Source: Vicingus sp036171675 (GTDB lineage: Bacteria > Bacteroidota > Bacteroidia > Flavobacteriales_E > Vicingaceae). Taken from it: DNA of 64,000 bases. The notes below the pieces were generated by a model that was given only the letters and a program-made list of their open reading frames with translations, had not been told where the DNA came from and did not search any database. Within the stretch, counting starts at the first letter, position 1. Each line of letters begins with the position of its first letter. The position numbers and the translations under genes are program-made. The stretch lies in NCBI GenBank assembly GCA_036171675.1, contig JAVHRO010000121.1:1-64000 (forward strand), given 5' to 3'. Below, piece by piece: positions 51,024 to 60,652 of this stretch.

Positions 51024-52496
51024 ATGAAAAAACTAATCACATATAGCCTATTTTTATTATGCTCTGCGAAAATGCTAGTTGCTCAGAATGAATTCGATGC
51101 ATTACGTTATTCAAATCTCGAATTTTTTGGAGATGCTCGTTTTAATGCCATGGGAGGATCTTTTGGTGCATTGGGAGCGAACATGTCATCGCTTAGTGTT
51201 AATCCTGCTGGTATTGGTGTTTATCAAAGTTCAGATTTTTCATTTACACCAGCTTTTCATTACGATTATACCGATACTAAATTGGATGGAAATAGTCTTA
51301 CTGATGGTAAATTAAATTTTCATTTTTCGAATATAGGACTTGTGGGTAATTTTAGTTCTAGTGGAAATTGGCAAAGTTTAAGTTTTGGTATTGGATATAA
51401 TAGAACTGGTAATTTTAATACAAGCATTTTAGCTAAAGGAACCACCGATAAAACCATGTTGTCAAGGTATATTAATGAGCTTAATGCTGGTAGCGGAACA
51501 TCAGGTGTTGACATAGAATCGTTATATCCTTTTAGCTCAAATTTAGCTTATCAGAATTATTTAGTCAACCCAACTGTTTCCGATTCATTGAAATATGATA
51601 ATGTGTTTCAAAATTCAAAAAATATACTTCAAGCATCCAATTATGAAACAAGAGGAGGAAGTGGAGAGGTCGTTTTTACGTTCGGCGGAAATTACAATGA
51701 TAAACTTTTTATTGGAGCAACCATGGGTGTCCCAACCGTAAAATATGTGTATGATAGAAACTATACTGAAACTTCTGATGTAAATGATACACTAACAGAG
51801 GTGAATTTGTTTTCGCTGCATGATTATGTAAAAACTACTGGTGCAGGGTTAAATTTCAAATTAGGGTTAATATATAAAGTAACTGATTGGGTTCGATTTG
51901 GATTGGCTTTTCATACTCCTACTATTTTTGGGCTAACTGACGAATATCAATCTACCATAAAATCGGCTTTCAAAGACGGATCGAACTATGAAAAATCATC
52001 TCCTTTGGGTAATTATAGTTACTTGCTTACTACTCCGTATCGATTTATTAGCAGTTTGGCTTTTGTAGTAGGCGATCATGGTGTAATAAATACTGATTAT
52101 GAATTAGTAGACTATTCGATGGCAAGGTTGAAACAAGATAATAGTTTGTCATCGGAAAATAGCTATGATTTTTCATCAGAAAATGAAAATATTAGAAATA
52201 ATTTTCAATTGATGCAAAATGTGAGAGTTGGCACCGAGTGGAGGATAGATCCATTTAGAATTCGTGCAGGATATCGTTTTCAGGGCAATCCAATTAAAAA
52301 CTCGTTTACTTCAAATCAAAGTGCTTCAACTTATTCTGTTGGTTTTGGAATAAAAGATGATAATTATTATTTTGATATGGCTTATGCTCTTAAAATGTAT
52401 TCCAGTCAAACCATAATTGTTGCAGAAAACAATGAATATGCTTCAACTGATTTAAAGGATCACTACATTACTTTTACGCTGGGTTTCAGGTTTTAA
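51024..52496 (+). CDS. FadL/OmpP1-type outer-membrane porin
   Basis: A 490-residue beta-barrel protein with a signal peptide (about 1-19, LVAQ). The N-terminal hatch-like segment DALRYSNLEFFGDARFNAMGGSFGALGANMSSLSVNPAGIGVYQSSDFSFTPAF is that of the OMPP1/FadL/TodX family, which in Bacteroidota is often mislabelled as hemin receptor. The C terminus ends in an alternating strand with Phe (DHYITFTLGFRF). Known: FadL-type porins admit hydrophobic compounds. The substrate here is unknown. Start: the ATG at 51024 begins the signal peptide (MKKLITYSL). It is third of a same-strand run with the two secreted proteins. Confidence 0.8.
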   Translation: MKKLITYSLFLLCSAKMLVAQNEFDALRYSNLEFFGDARFNAMGGSFGALGANMSSLSVNPAGIGVYQSSDFSFTPAFHYDYTDTKLDGNSLTDGKLNFHFSNIGLVGNFSSSGNWQSLSFGIGYNRTGNFNTSILAKGTTDKTMLSRYINELNAGSGTSGVDIESLYPFSSNLAYQNYLVNPTVSDSLKYDNVFQNSKNILQASNYETRGGSGEVVFTFGGNYNDKLFIGATMGVPTVKYVYDRNYTETSDVNDTLTEVNLFSLHDYVKTTGAGLNFKLGLIYKVTDWVRFGLAFHTPTIFGLTDEYQSTIKSAFKDGSNYEKSSPLGNYSYLLTTPYRFISSLAFVVGDHGVINTDYELVDYSMARLKQDNSLSSENSYDFSSENENIRNNFQLMQNVRVGTEWRIDPFRIRAGYRFQGNPIKNSFTSNQSASTYSVGFGIKDDNYYFDMAYALKMYSSQTIIVAENNEYASTDLKDHYITFTLGFRF

Positions 52497-52504
52497 CAAA
52501 ACTG

Positions 52505-52837
52505 TTATTTTGAATTTAAGTATCCCATAATGGATAAAAAAAGTAAAATAAATGCAACAGTGTAAATCGCAATTCTAAGTGCTTTATAGGGTATTGTTGG
52601 GGTTCTATATTTAGCAATTACTAGGTAATTTAATTTATGTATTTCCTTTAAATTGGAATTTTTTACTCCAAAATAATAAACTATTTTTCCATTTGCTTCA
52701 TCTACATCCGATTCAAACCAAAAGTTTGCTTCGCTTAATAAACTTTGAAAATAATCAGCTCTATTTTTTTCTCGGAAGTGAAAAATAGTATAGGCTTTTC
52801 TGGTTGGATGTTCGTTAAAATTAGTAAGCTTTATCAT
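52505..52837 (-). CDS. Small membrane protein, hypothetical
   Basis: A 110-residue protein with a cytosolic N-terminal domain (about 1-80, LTNFNEHPTRKAYTIFHFREKNRADYFQSLLSEANFWFES) and one C-terminal membrane helix (about 85-105, AIYTVAFILLFLSIMGYL). Related short proteins occur next to peptidase M23 genes in this phylum as far as I can recall, but I cannot assign a function. The gap to the M23 gene stop is 3 bases, so the two are co-transcribed with M23 first. Confidence 0.5.
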   Translation of the reverse strand: MIKLTNFNEHPTRKAYTIFHFREKNRADYFQSLLSEANFWFESDVDEANGKIVYYFGVKNSNLKEIHKLNYLVIAKYRTPTIPYKALRIAIYTVAFILLFLSIMGYLNSK

Positions 52838-52840
52838 GGG

Positions 52841-53863
52841 TTATTTAATGCGAAGTGTTTTACCTACTCTCAAAACAGATGATTTTTTCATATCGTTAAG
52901 ATCACATAATTCACGAACTGTCATACCATAGTTTGTTGCAATTTTTTGCATAAAATCACCTCTTTCAATGGTGTAATAATTCACACCAACAGGAATAGCT
53001 GTAAAACTATGTTTAGTTTTTTTAACGAAAATAGATTCGCTAATTAGTTTGTTATCCTTAAAATTGATGATATTTTTAGGATTTAGTGGTTTTCCTTTAT
53101 AACGTATTTCAAAATGTAAATGACTTCCAGTGGAATGTCCAGAACTGCCTCCCAATCCGATAATTTGTCCAGCTTCAATAATGTCGCCTACTTTTACTTT
53201 AAAACGGTGCAAATGTGCATATAATGTTTCTAATCCATTATAATGTCTGATTACTACTACTCTTCCGTATCCTGGATGTTTAATGGCAATTCGCACCATA
53301 CCATCAAATGATGCTACAATAGGATCCCACACTTCTAAATCAAGATCCATTCCGTTATGATTTTTACCTTGTCGGTAACCAAAATTTGATGTTATTATTG
53401 GGTTTTCGAGTGGCATAACAAAATCACACCAATTATTTTTGTCAATCAACGTCAACTGAATACTACTATCATTTTCACTCATTGCATTTTCATAAGGGGC
53501 AATATTTTCTGTGTCCCAGGTTTCATACGTTCCATTTGATGGTATTTCTGAATTATCGTAATAATTGGTTAATGAATTGTAATAATCATGTTCAAGTAAC
53601 CTATTTTCGGCGTAATCATTAATTTCTTTCAGCAACGATTTAGAAACTATCTGTTGGTTTAATAAGGAATCAATTATTGCAATTATTTCGTCACCAGTTA
53701 AAGTCGATAAATTTTCAAACATGGGGTTTTCAGGGTTAATAACAAGAGCACTTACAGTATCTTTTTTGAAAGATCCATCAATATTGATGTGTCCAAAAAT
53801 TGTGTTGTAATTAACCATAACAATAGCCAAAAAAAGGATTGCTCTATGTAAAAAACTGTTCAT
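52841..53863 (-). CDS. Peptidoglycan-type M23 endopeptidase with LysM
   Basis: A 340-residue exported protein with an N-terminal hydrophobic signal (about 1-25). The M23 zinc-metallopeptidase domain (about 155-265) has its ligands in HNGMDLDLEVWDP and STGSHLHFEIRYKGKP (HxH), and another His near the region between (LETLYAHLHRFK). A LysM domain (about 290-340, YYTIERGDFMQKIATNYGMTVRELCDLN...LRVGKTLRI) would bind the cell wall. It should cut or remodel peptidoglycan cross-links. Start: the ATG at 53863 is chosen because the frame upstream adds a second, longer N terminus without clear function, but 53908 remains possible. It is followed by the small membrane protein. Confidence 0.85.
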   Translation of the reverse strand: MNSFLHRAILFLAIVMVNYNTIFGHINIDGSFKKDTVSALVINPENPMFENLSTLTGDEIIAIIDSLLNQQIVSKSLLKEINDYAENRLLEHDYYNSLTNYYDNSEIPSNGTYETWDTENIAPYENAMSENDSSIQLTLIDKNNWCDFVMPLENPIITSNFGYRQGKNHNGMDLDLEVWDPIVASFDGMVRIAIKHPGYGRVVVIRHYNGLETLYAHLHRFKVKVGDIIEAGQIIGLGGSSGHSTGSHLHFEIRYKGKPLNPKNIINFKDNKLISESIFVKKTKHSFTAIPVGVNYYTIERGDFMQKIATNYGMTVRELCDLNDMKKSSVLRVGKTLRIK

Positions 53864-53997
53864 TATTTTTTTGAAAAAGGAAGCCAATTTAATAAAAATT
53901 AATGGCAATACAAAAATATTTATAGAAAGCTATTTATAATAATATTGGCGATACATTTAAAAAAAGTAATTTTATCAATTATATTTTAACCCAATTT

Positions 53998-55011
53998 ATG
54001 AGTTTGTTAAGACGAATTATTTTTATTGTTCTCATCGTTTTTGTTTTTCTTGTTATTTTTTCTTTTTTCTTACCTTCTAATTTAAAAATTGAACGTAAAA
54101 TAACCATTGAATCATCACCAGAAATTGTTTTTAAGCAAGTGAATAATCTTAAAAATTGGAAAAATTGGGTAGTTTGGGCAAAATTGGATTCGTTGAGTTT
54201 TAATAACGATAAATTTTATTCAACTCCAGCAGAAGGTGTTGGGTCTACATTTCAATGGAAAAGTGAACTCGATGAAATGGGTGAAGGAGTTATTAAAATT
54301 GTTAAATCTCAACCAAATGAATTGATTGAGCAAGAAATTAATTTTGGATCAACTGAATCGGTTTCTTACTGGTACTTTAATGAAAAGGATAATTTGGTTG
54401 ATGTTACTTGGGGAATGAATTTGAAGTTTGGATTTAATCCTTTTACCAAATGGTTTGGGTTATTTGCTGAAAAAGATTTTGCTCCAGATATCGAAAAAGG
54501 ATTAAAAAACTTAAAAAAGTATTCAGAAAAATTACCCAAAATAAATAGCAGTATAGTTTCAAAAAAGTATTTAGAACAGCCTCAATGGTTTGTTGCAATT
54601 CGAGAAAGAGTACGAGGAGCTGAGGTTGAAAATATTCATACTAAATTGTTTAACGAAATAAGCGTGTTTCTTACTAAAAAATCAATTGAAACTGATTTAT
54701 CGCCCATTGTAATTTATCATTTTTGGTCTGACACGTTGGTAGATGTAGAAGCTGGATTATTGGTAAAAGACTCTATTTATATTGATAATGAAAGAATTAA
54801 ATTAAAAAAAATAAAACCTGAAAATGTGGTAACAGCAACACATTTTGGAGCATACGATCGAATTCCTGAAACCTACTTTAGTATAAATGAATGGATGAGA
54901 AAAAATAAGGTACAAGTTATTGGTCCACCTTGGGAAATATATATTGTTGATCCATCCGTTGAACAAAATCCTAATAAATGGGTCACTGAAATTTATTTTC
55001 CAATTCAATAA
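53998..55011 (+). CDS. SRPBCC domain plus GyrI-like effector-binding domain
   Basis: A 337-residue protein. One membrane helix (about 5-24) is followed by a START/SRPBCC domain (about 30-180, IERKITIESSPEIVFKQVNNLKNWKNWVVW...LDEMGEGVIKI) and a GyrI/AraC effector-binding-like domain (about 195-335, WFVAIRERVRGAEVENIHTKLFNEI...ATHFGAYDRIPETYFSINEWMRKNK...EIYIVDPSVEQNPNKWVTEIYFPI). Known: both folds bind small hydrophobic ligands, and the helix suggests membrane attachment. This fusion is frequent in Bacteroidota and of unknown role. A secreted hypothetical follows after 18 bases. Confidence 0.75.
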   Translation: MSLLRRIIFIVLIVFVFLVIFSFFLPSNLKIERKITIESSPEIVFKQVNNLKNWKNWVVWAKLDSLSFNNDKFYSTPAEGVGSTFQWKSELDEMGEGVIKIVKSQPNELIEQEINFGSTESVSYWYFNEKDNLVDVTWGMNLKFGFNPFTKWFGLFAEKDFAPDIEKGLKNLKKYSEKLPKINSSIVSKKYLEQPQWFVAIRERVRGAEVENIHTKLFNEISVFLTKKSIETDLSPIVIYHFWSDTLVDVEAGLLVKDSIYIDNERIKLKKIKPENVVTATHFGAYDRIPETYFSINEWMRKNKVQVIGPPWEIYIVDPSVEQNPNKWVTEIYFPIQ

Positions 55012-55029
55012 TAACATTAAATTTGTAGT

Positions 55030-55413
55030 ATGAAAAAAATTGTCTCTTCATTAATTTTAGTTGGTATTATTATCGTTTCCGCATCTAATTTATTTGCACA
55101 AGAGCCTATAAATATTGTTGGTAAGCTTAAAAGCTTAACCAAAAAAGGCGATTATGCCATATTAGAAGTAAGGTTAAATAATGAGGATGAATTTAGGACT
55201 ACTGAAGGAAGTAACTCGAGTTTAGCCCGTATTTCTTTATTTACGGGTAATAATGAGGGTGAAGAACTTATGGCTAAAGGATTTGAGGGTATGAATGCTA
55301 TCGTTTCAATGCTTAACGATTTAAAAGCCAATGGCTTTATTCTAGTAAACACCTATACAATAAAAGGCGAATCGCTTATTATTACTCATTACATAATTGA
55401 ACGAAAAAAATAA
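55030..55413 (+). CDS. Secreted hypothetical protein
   Basis: A 127-residue protein with a signal peptide (about 1-23, LFAQ) and a beta-rich mature part (NIVGKLKSLTKKGDYAILEVRLNNEDEFRTTEGSNSSLARISLFTG...YTIKGESLIITHYIIE). I do not recognise the family. It lies 18 bases after the SRPBCC-GyrI gene and is probably co-transcribed with it. A perfect short palindrome (AATCTTTTCT/AGAAAAGATT, 55453-55473) follows, but it has too small a loop to be a convincing terminator. Confidence 0.5.
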   Translation: MKKIVSSLILVGIIIVSASNLFAQEPINIVGKLKSLTKKGDYAILEVRLNNEDEFRTTEGSNSSLARISLFTGNNEGEELMAKGFEGMNAIVSMLNDLKANGFILVNTYTIKGESLIITHYIIERKK

Positions 55414-55496
55414 TTCATTAGGAATTCAATAATTGTAAAAAAATAATAGTCCAATCTTTTCTCAGAAAAGATTACTTTTAATTATTAATTTGCAAT

Positions 55497-58400
55497 ATGG
55501 AAAGAATTTTAAAACAATTATTTTTTTTAGTCATCTTCTTAATTACAAACGTTTTAAGTGCTCAAATATTGATTAATGAGTACTCTTGTGCTAATGCCAC
55601 AAGTGCTGGAGATCCTGATTTTTTTGGACAAATGGAAGATTGGATTGAGCTATACAATCCAACTGGTTCGGCAGTAAATTTAAATGGATATTATTTGAGC
55701 GATAAAGCTACTAATCCATTAAAATTTAGGGTGCCAGGGTCAATTTCTATCCCTGCTGGAGGTTATTTAATGGTTTATGCTTCAGGTAGAAACCAAATAG
55801 CTGGAGGATCTGAAATTCATACCAATTTTAAACTTACGCAAACCAAGCATGAAAAAATAATCCTTTCTAATCCTAGTGGAACAGCAATAGACATTTTAAC
55901 TATTAAGAACCATCAATTACTTCATTCGCGAGGAAGGGTAACATCAGGTGCTGGAACGTGGGGCGTATTTTTAAATCCGACACCAAATGCACCAAATACT
56001 GGTAGCATGTTGGAATATGCTACAACACCAGTTTTAAGTGTTGTTCCAGGATTTTACAATTCAATTCAATCCGTGTCAATTTCTTCTCCAGATGCTGGAG
56101 TTACCATTCGTTATACATTAGATGGTTCGGACCCAACTAGTGCGTCAGCAGTTTATTCAGGCCCTATTAGTATTTCTAGTACTTCGGTATTACGAGCACG
56201 AGCATTTAGTTCAAACCCAAATATTCCAGCGAGTTTTATCGAAACGAACACTTATTTTATTAACGATGCTCATACTGTTCCTGTTATTTCAATTTGTGGA
56301 AATAATGTAATGACTTTACTAACTGGAACTCAATCACAACCTTTAGGAGCTCTCGAATATTTTGATAGAGCTGGAGTTATGCAAACAGAAGTTACAGGAG
56401 AATTTAATAAACACGGTAATGATTCTTGGGCTTATAATCAACGAGGTATTGACTTTATTTCGAGAGATGAACAAGGATATAGCAATGCATTGAGTTATCA
56501 ATTATTTCCTCAAAAAACAAGAAATGAGTATCAACGTATTATATTAAAGTGTGGTGCTAGCGATAATTACCCATTTGAAAATGGCGGAGCACATATTCGA
56601 GATCCATACGTACATACATTGTCACAGAAAGGGCATTTAAAATTGGATGAACGAACTTACGATGCAGCCGTATTGTATGTTAATGGTCAATATTGGGGAA
56701 TATATGAAATTAGGGAAAAAGTGGATGATAATGACTTTACATCATTTTATTATAATCAGGATGTAACCTATTCCGATAGCCCTGAATATGTTCAGTTTTT
56801 GAAAACTTGGGGTGGTACTTGGGAAGAATTTGGTGCACCGAATGCACAAAATGATTGGAATAATTTATTAAATTTTATTACTACCAATAATATGGCTATC
56901 CCTGCCAATTTTCAATATGTTGATAGTTTATATAACTGGAAGAGCTTAGTCGATTATTTCTGTTTAAACTCATACATTGTAAATAAAGATTGGTTGAATT
57001 GGAATACTGCTTGGTGGAGAGGTCTTGACACCGCTGGTGATAAAACAAAATGGAGATATACCCTTTGGGATATGGATGCTACTTTTGGACATTATGTTAA
57101 TTATACGGGAATACCTGATATCTCTGCAAACGCTAATCCGTGTAATGTTGAAAATTTACCTAACCCTGGTGGTGAAGGTCATACCGAAATAATGTTGGCT
57201 TTAATGAACAATCCAACTTTTGAGCAATATTATATTTCTCGATATATAGATTTAGGCAATACTGTTTTTAGCTGTGAAAACATGATTCCGTTATTAGATA
57301 GTTTGGTTGGAATGATTGCTCCTGAAATGCCTCAGCATGTTGCAAAATGGGGAGGTTCTGTCTCACAATGGCAAAATAATGTGTTGTCCATGAGAAATTT
57401 TATATTAGATAGATGTGTAGCCATTGATAGTGGTTTGGTTAATTGTTACAATTTAACAGGACCTTATCCTATTAAGTTTAACGTTAACCCTGCTGGCACT
57501 GGCAATATTAAAATAAATTCAACAACACCACCAAGTTATGTTTTTACGGGCGATTATTTTGGAGGAATTGATATTTTGCTCAATGCCAATCCAAATACAG
57601 GCTATACATTTAGTCATTGGGAAATTTTCCATCACATACTCGATTCTGCATTAACCAATGACAAAAATTCGTTGAGAATTACGCAGGCTGATAGTATTGT
57701 AGCTCATTTTATTGTTGATGATTCGACTAGACTCGTGTTTAATGTGTTTCCAGCAGCTTCAGGTAATATTTCTATTGATGGATTTACTCCTTCAACATAT
57801 AGCTATTCTGATTATTATACAAAAACAAGTACGATTAATTTAATAGCAACTCCTTTACCTGGTTATGTATTTGATCATTGGGAATCGTTGACTACAGCAT
57901 TTGTACCTGACCAATATAATCCAACTGTACAAATTACAGCTGATTTAGCCGATAGTATTGTTGCTCATTTTGTAATTTATCAAACGTTTAATTTGAAATT
58001 CAATGTTAACCCAGTTTTAGGGGGTAATATTTCAATTGATGGAGTTACTCCAGCTTCCTATGTTTATAGTCAAACTTATCCAATAAATACGATTATTAAT
58101 TTAGTTGCAACACCACTTCCAGGTTTTGTATTCGATCATTGGGAGTCCTCGTCAATTGCATTCAATCCAAATTCTACTTCTTCAACTGTTCAAATTATGG
58201 CTTCTATGGCTGATAGTATTGTCGCTCATTTTGTTCTAATTCAGTTGTTTGATTTAAAATTTAATGTTGCACCAACTGGTGGTGGTGATATTTCTATCGA
58301 TGGATTTACCCCATCATCTTATACGTATTCTCAAACTAATATTATCAATGATGTATTGAACCTTGTTGCAGTGCCTCAACCTGGATATATTTTTGACCAT

Positions 58401-59057
58401 TGGGAATCGTCGATAATAGGATTTACTCCAAATATGGTCTCTGCTAACGCGTCAATTACGGTAACTTCATCGGACAGTATTATTGCTCATTTTCTCTATT
58501 TGGATACATTAGATATAACCTATGATGTTGTGCCAATAGGCGCTGGTGATATTTCTATAAATACGTTAATACCTGGTGCATATCCTCATACGGAAACCTA
58601 TATAACCAACACCATTGTGAATTTAAAGCAATTTGAATTATTACCATCAACTTTTATATTCGACCATTGGGAATCTCATCACCATACATTAAACCCATCA
58701 ATTAGTTCTTCTGTTGTTTCCTTTAAGGTATTGTATGATGATACAATTACTGCAGTGTATATTGATGTTCCATTGCCTCCTACAAAAGGAGCTCAATTAC
58801 CATCTGCATTTTCACCAAATGGAGATGGTAATAATGATATGTTGTTTGTTTATGGCGGACAAATAGAAAAAATATTTTTAAGTGTTTATGATCGGTGGGG
58901 AGAGTTAATTTTTGAAAGTACCAACAAAGATAATGGATGGGATGGAACGTTTAAAGGTGCTAATGCGGGAGCAGGGGTTTATGTTTATAAGTTAAAAGTG
59001 ATTTTCTCTGATGGCGATATAGAAACCAAGTCAGGAAATATAACCTTGATTAGATAA
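55497..59057 (+). CDS. Secreted CotH-kinase/InlB-repeat protein, T9SS type B cargo
   Basis: A 1186-residue protein. Signal peptide (about 1-22, LSAQ); lamin-tail domain (about 25-160, ILINEYSCANA...DWIELYNPTGSAVNLNGYYLSD); chitobiase-like Ig domain (about 175-250, VTIRYTLDGSDPTSASAVYSGPI); CotH kinase-like domain (about 290-620) with YWGIYEIREKVDDNDF and RYTLWDMDATFGH; five repeats of about 87 residues (about 659-1092), each with a (Y/F)xFDHWES-like core and most ending DSIVAHF, resembling the divergent InlB B-repeat; and a type B T9SS tail (about 1101-1186, FSPNGDGNND...YDRWGELIFE...WDGTFKG). A PorP/SprF gene overlaps its stop by one base. Known: CotH-like kinases phosphorylate surface or spore proteins in Bacillus. 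Inferred: an adhesin or modifying enzyme on the cell surface. Confidence 0.88.
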   Translation: MERILKQLFFLVIFLITNVLSAQILINEYSCANATSAGDPDFFGQMEDWIELYNPTGSAVNLNGYYLSDKATNPLKFRVPGSISIPAGGYLMVYASGRNQIAGGSEIHTNFKLTQTKHEKIILSNPSGTAIDILTIKNHQLLHSRGRVTSGAGTWGVFLNPTPNAPNTGSMLEYATTPVLSVVPGFYNSIQSVSISSPDAGVTIRYTLDGSDPTSASAVYSGPISISSTSVLRARAFSSNPNIPASFIETNTYFINDAHTVPVISICGNNVMTLLTGTQSQPLGALEYFDRAGVMQTEVTGEFNKHGNDSWAYNQRGIDFISRDEQGYSNALSYQLFPQKTRNEYQRIILKCGASDNYPFENGGAHIRDPYVHTLSQKGHLKLDERTYDAAVLYVNGQYWGIYEIREKVDDNDFTSFYYNQDVTYSDSPEYVQFLKTWGGTWEEFGAPNAQNDWNNLLNFITTNNMAIPANFQYVDSLYNWKSLVDYFCLNSYIVNKDWLNWNTAWWRGLDTAGDKTKWRYTLWDMDATFGHYVNYTGIPDISANANPCNVENLPNPGGEGHTEIMLALMNNPTFEQYYISRYIDLGNTVFSCENMIPLLDSLVGMIAPEMPQHVAKWGGSVSQWQNNVLSMRNFILDRCVAIDSGLVNCYNLTGPYPIKFNVNPAGTGNIKINSTTPPSYVFTGDYFGGIDILLNANPNTGYTFSHWEIFHHILDSALTNDKNSLRITQADSIVAHFIVDDSTRLVFNVFPAASGNISIDGFTPSTYSYSDYYTKTSTINLIATPLPGYVFDHWESLTTAFVPDQYNPTVQITADLADSIVAHFVIYQTFNLKFNVNPVLGGNISIDGVTPASYVYSQTYPINTIINLVATPLPGFVFDHWESSSIAFNPNSTSSTVQIMASMADSIVAHFVLIQLFDLKFNVAPTGGGDISIDGFTPSSYTYSQTNIINDVLNLVAVPQPGYIFDHWESSIIGFTPNMVSANASITVTSSDSIIAHFLYLDTLDITYDVVPIGAGDISINTLIPGAYPHTETYITNTIVNLKQFELLPSTFIFDHWESHHHTLNPSISSSVVSFKVLYDDTITAVYIDVPLPPTKGAQLPSAFSPNGDGNNDMLFVYGGQIEKIFLSVYDRWGELIFESTNKDNGWDGTFKGANAGAGVYVYKLKVIFSDGDIETKSGNITLIR

Positions 59058-60094
59058 TGTTGAATATTAAGCACTACATATCATTTGTTGTAGTTATTGT
59101 TATGGCAAACATAACCTTTGCGCAAGATGTGCATTTTTCACAATTTGTGCAAACTCCACAATTAATAAATCCAGGAGCAGCAGGCTCGTTTATTGGTACT
59201 TTTCGAGGTATTTTAAATTATAAAACACAATGGGGAGTATTTGGCTCACCTTATAAAACGTATGCGGCATCATTCGATTTACCAGTAGCTAAAGGCAATG
59301 GTAAAAAAGCATATTTAGGATTGGGAGGAAATTTTTATAAAGATGTTGCTGGAGATGCCAATTTTGGTAATTTTTTGGGTGGGTTTTCAGTGGCTGGTAT
59401 ACTTCCCATAACAGAATATCATCATTTTTCTGCCGGAATTCATATTGGATTTGGACAATATTCTGCTCAAATTTCCAACTTAACGTGGGGTAACCAGTTT
59501 AACGGCGAGAAGTTCGATACTCAAATAAATTCGAATGAGGTTCTTAGCTTAAATTCTAAATTGTATGCCGACTTTGGTGCTGGTTTATTTTATGAATTTA
59601 AAAACACTACACATTTTTTCCTAGGGAGTGAACTAAAAAGTTTTAATATTGGTATCGCAGCTTATCATATCAACCAACCTAAACAAGATTTTTTAGGAAT
59701 AAAGGAAGATGCTCTAAAAATGAAATTTATTGGTCAGTTTTCTGGAACTTTTGATATTACCAACTCTAAGGTTGCGTTGGTGCCTTCAATGTTCTATGCT
59801 AAACAATTTAAATTTCAAGAAATTACCGCTGGTTTATTAGTTAAGCTGAGGTTTGGTGAAGAAACCAAATATTCAGGACTTTTCAAACAAACTGCGTTCT
59901 ATTTTGGTGCTCATTATAGAGTAAAAGATGCAATAATACCACAGGTTTATTTAGAATTTTCAGATTATATGGTTGGAATTTCATACGATTACAACAATTC
60001 TAGTATGTCTGATGTAACCCATGGAAATGGTGGATTTGAAATTTCCCTTAAGTATGTAAACAAACCAAAAGCTATTCAGCGAACTTCTTTTTAG
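59057..60094 (+). CDS. PorP/SprF family outer-membrane protein, second copy
   Basis: A 345-residue beta-barrel-type protein with a signal peptide (about 1-22, TFAQ) and the signature start DVHFSQFVQTPQLINPGAAGSF, then FRGILNYKTQWGVFGSPYKTYAAS. Its start codon overlaps the stop of the CotH cargo in TAATG, implying translational coupling. It parallels the copy at 11947-13026. The cargo-partner pairing is expected for type B T9SS signals. Confidence 0.88.
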   Translation: MLNIKHYISFVVVIVMANITFAQDVHFSQFVQTPQLINPGAAGSFIGTFRGILNYKTQWGVFGSPYKTYAASFDLPVAKGNGKKAYLGLGGNFYKDVAGDANFGNFLGGFSVAGILPITEYHHFSAGIHIGFGQYSAQISNLTWGNQFNGEKFDTQINSNEVLSLNSKLYADFGAGLFYEFKNTTHFFLGSELKSFNIGIAAYHINQPKQDFLGIKEDALKMKFIGQFSGTFDITNSKVALVPSMFYAKQFKFQEITAGLLVKLRFGEETKYSGLFKQTAFYFGAHYRVKDAIIPQVYLEFSDYMVGISYDYNNSSMSDVTHGNGGFEISLKYVNKPKAIQRTSF

Positions 60095-60106
60095 TAACTT
60101 TGTAAG

Positions 60107-60649
60107 GTGTCGAAAATAGCAGCATTCATATTTAACATTCTAGGTTGGAAAATTCTTGGTAATATTCCGCCTGAATTAAAAAAGTATGTTATTATTGGTG
60201 CACCACATACCAGTAACTGGGATTTCCCAATTGGACGACTTTATTTTTATGTATTTAAAATTCCAGTTAGGTTTTTTATTAAAAAAGAATGGTTTTTTTT
60301 CCCCATGAATTTATTGCTTCACTATTTAGGTGGGATACCGGTAAATCGTGGAAAAAATAGCAATTTGACCGAACAAATTGTAAAATCTTTCGAAAAACAC
60401 GAAAAATTAGCCATGTTGGTTACCCCTGAAGCAACTCGGAAATATAATCCAGAATGGAAAAAAGGATTTTATTATATTGCCTTACGTGCCAATGTACCAA
60501 TCGTATTAGGTTTTGTCGATTATTCAACAAAATCATTAGGCATTGGCCCAATCCTTAATCCGTCAGGAGATATTGATGCAGATATGAAATTTATTTTAGA
60601 TTTTTATCGCACCAAAAAAGGCAAATACCCCGACCAAGGCGTTCGATAA
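60107..60649 (+). CDS. 1-Acyl-sn-glycerol-3-phosphate acyltransferase-like
   Basis: A 180-residue lysophospholipid acyltransferase-family protein. The catalytic H-x4-D motif is seen as APHTSNWDF, a second motif as GGIPVNRGK and a third as TPEATRKYNPEWKKGFYYIA. It is short for PlsC (about 240 residues) and lacks the usual N-terminal helices, as in the shorter Bacteroidota members of the family. Start: GTG at 60107 is the only sensible start, because the next Met lies near residue 68, beyond the HTSNWD motif. A TAACTTTG (60095-60102) ends only 4 bases before the GTG, so the transcript could be leaderless. It may act in phospholipid or lipid A-related acylation. Confidence 0.75.
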   Translation: MSKIAAFIFNILGWKILGNIPPELKKYVIIGAPHTSNWDFPIGRLYFYVFKIPVRFFIKKEWFFFPMNLLLHYLGGIPVNRGKNSNLTEQIVKSFEKHEKLAMLVTPEATRKYNPEWKKGFYYIALRANVPIVLGFVDYSTKSLGIGPILNPSGDIDADMKFILDFYRTKKGKYPDQGVR

Positions 60650-60652
60650 AAC

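Noticed and set aside
55453..55473. A palindrome AATCTTTTCT/AGAAAAGATT as a terminator
   Set aside because: The arms nearly touch, leaving no real loop, and no T run follows on the plus strand.
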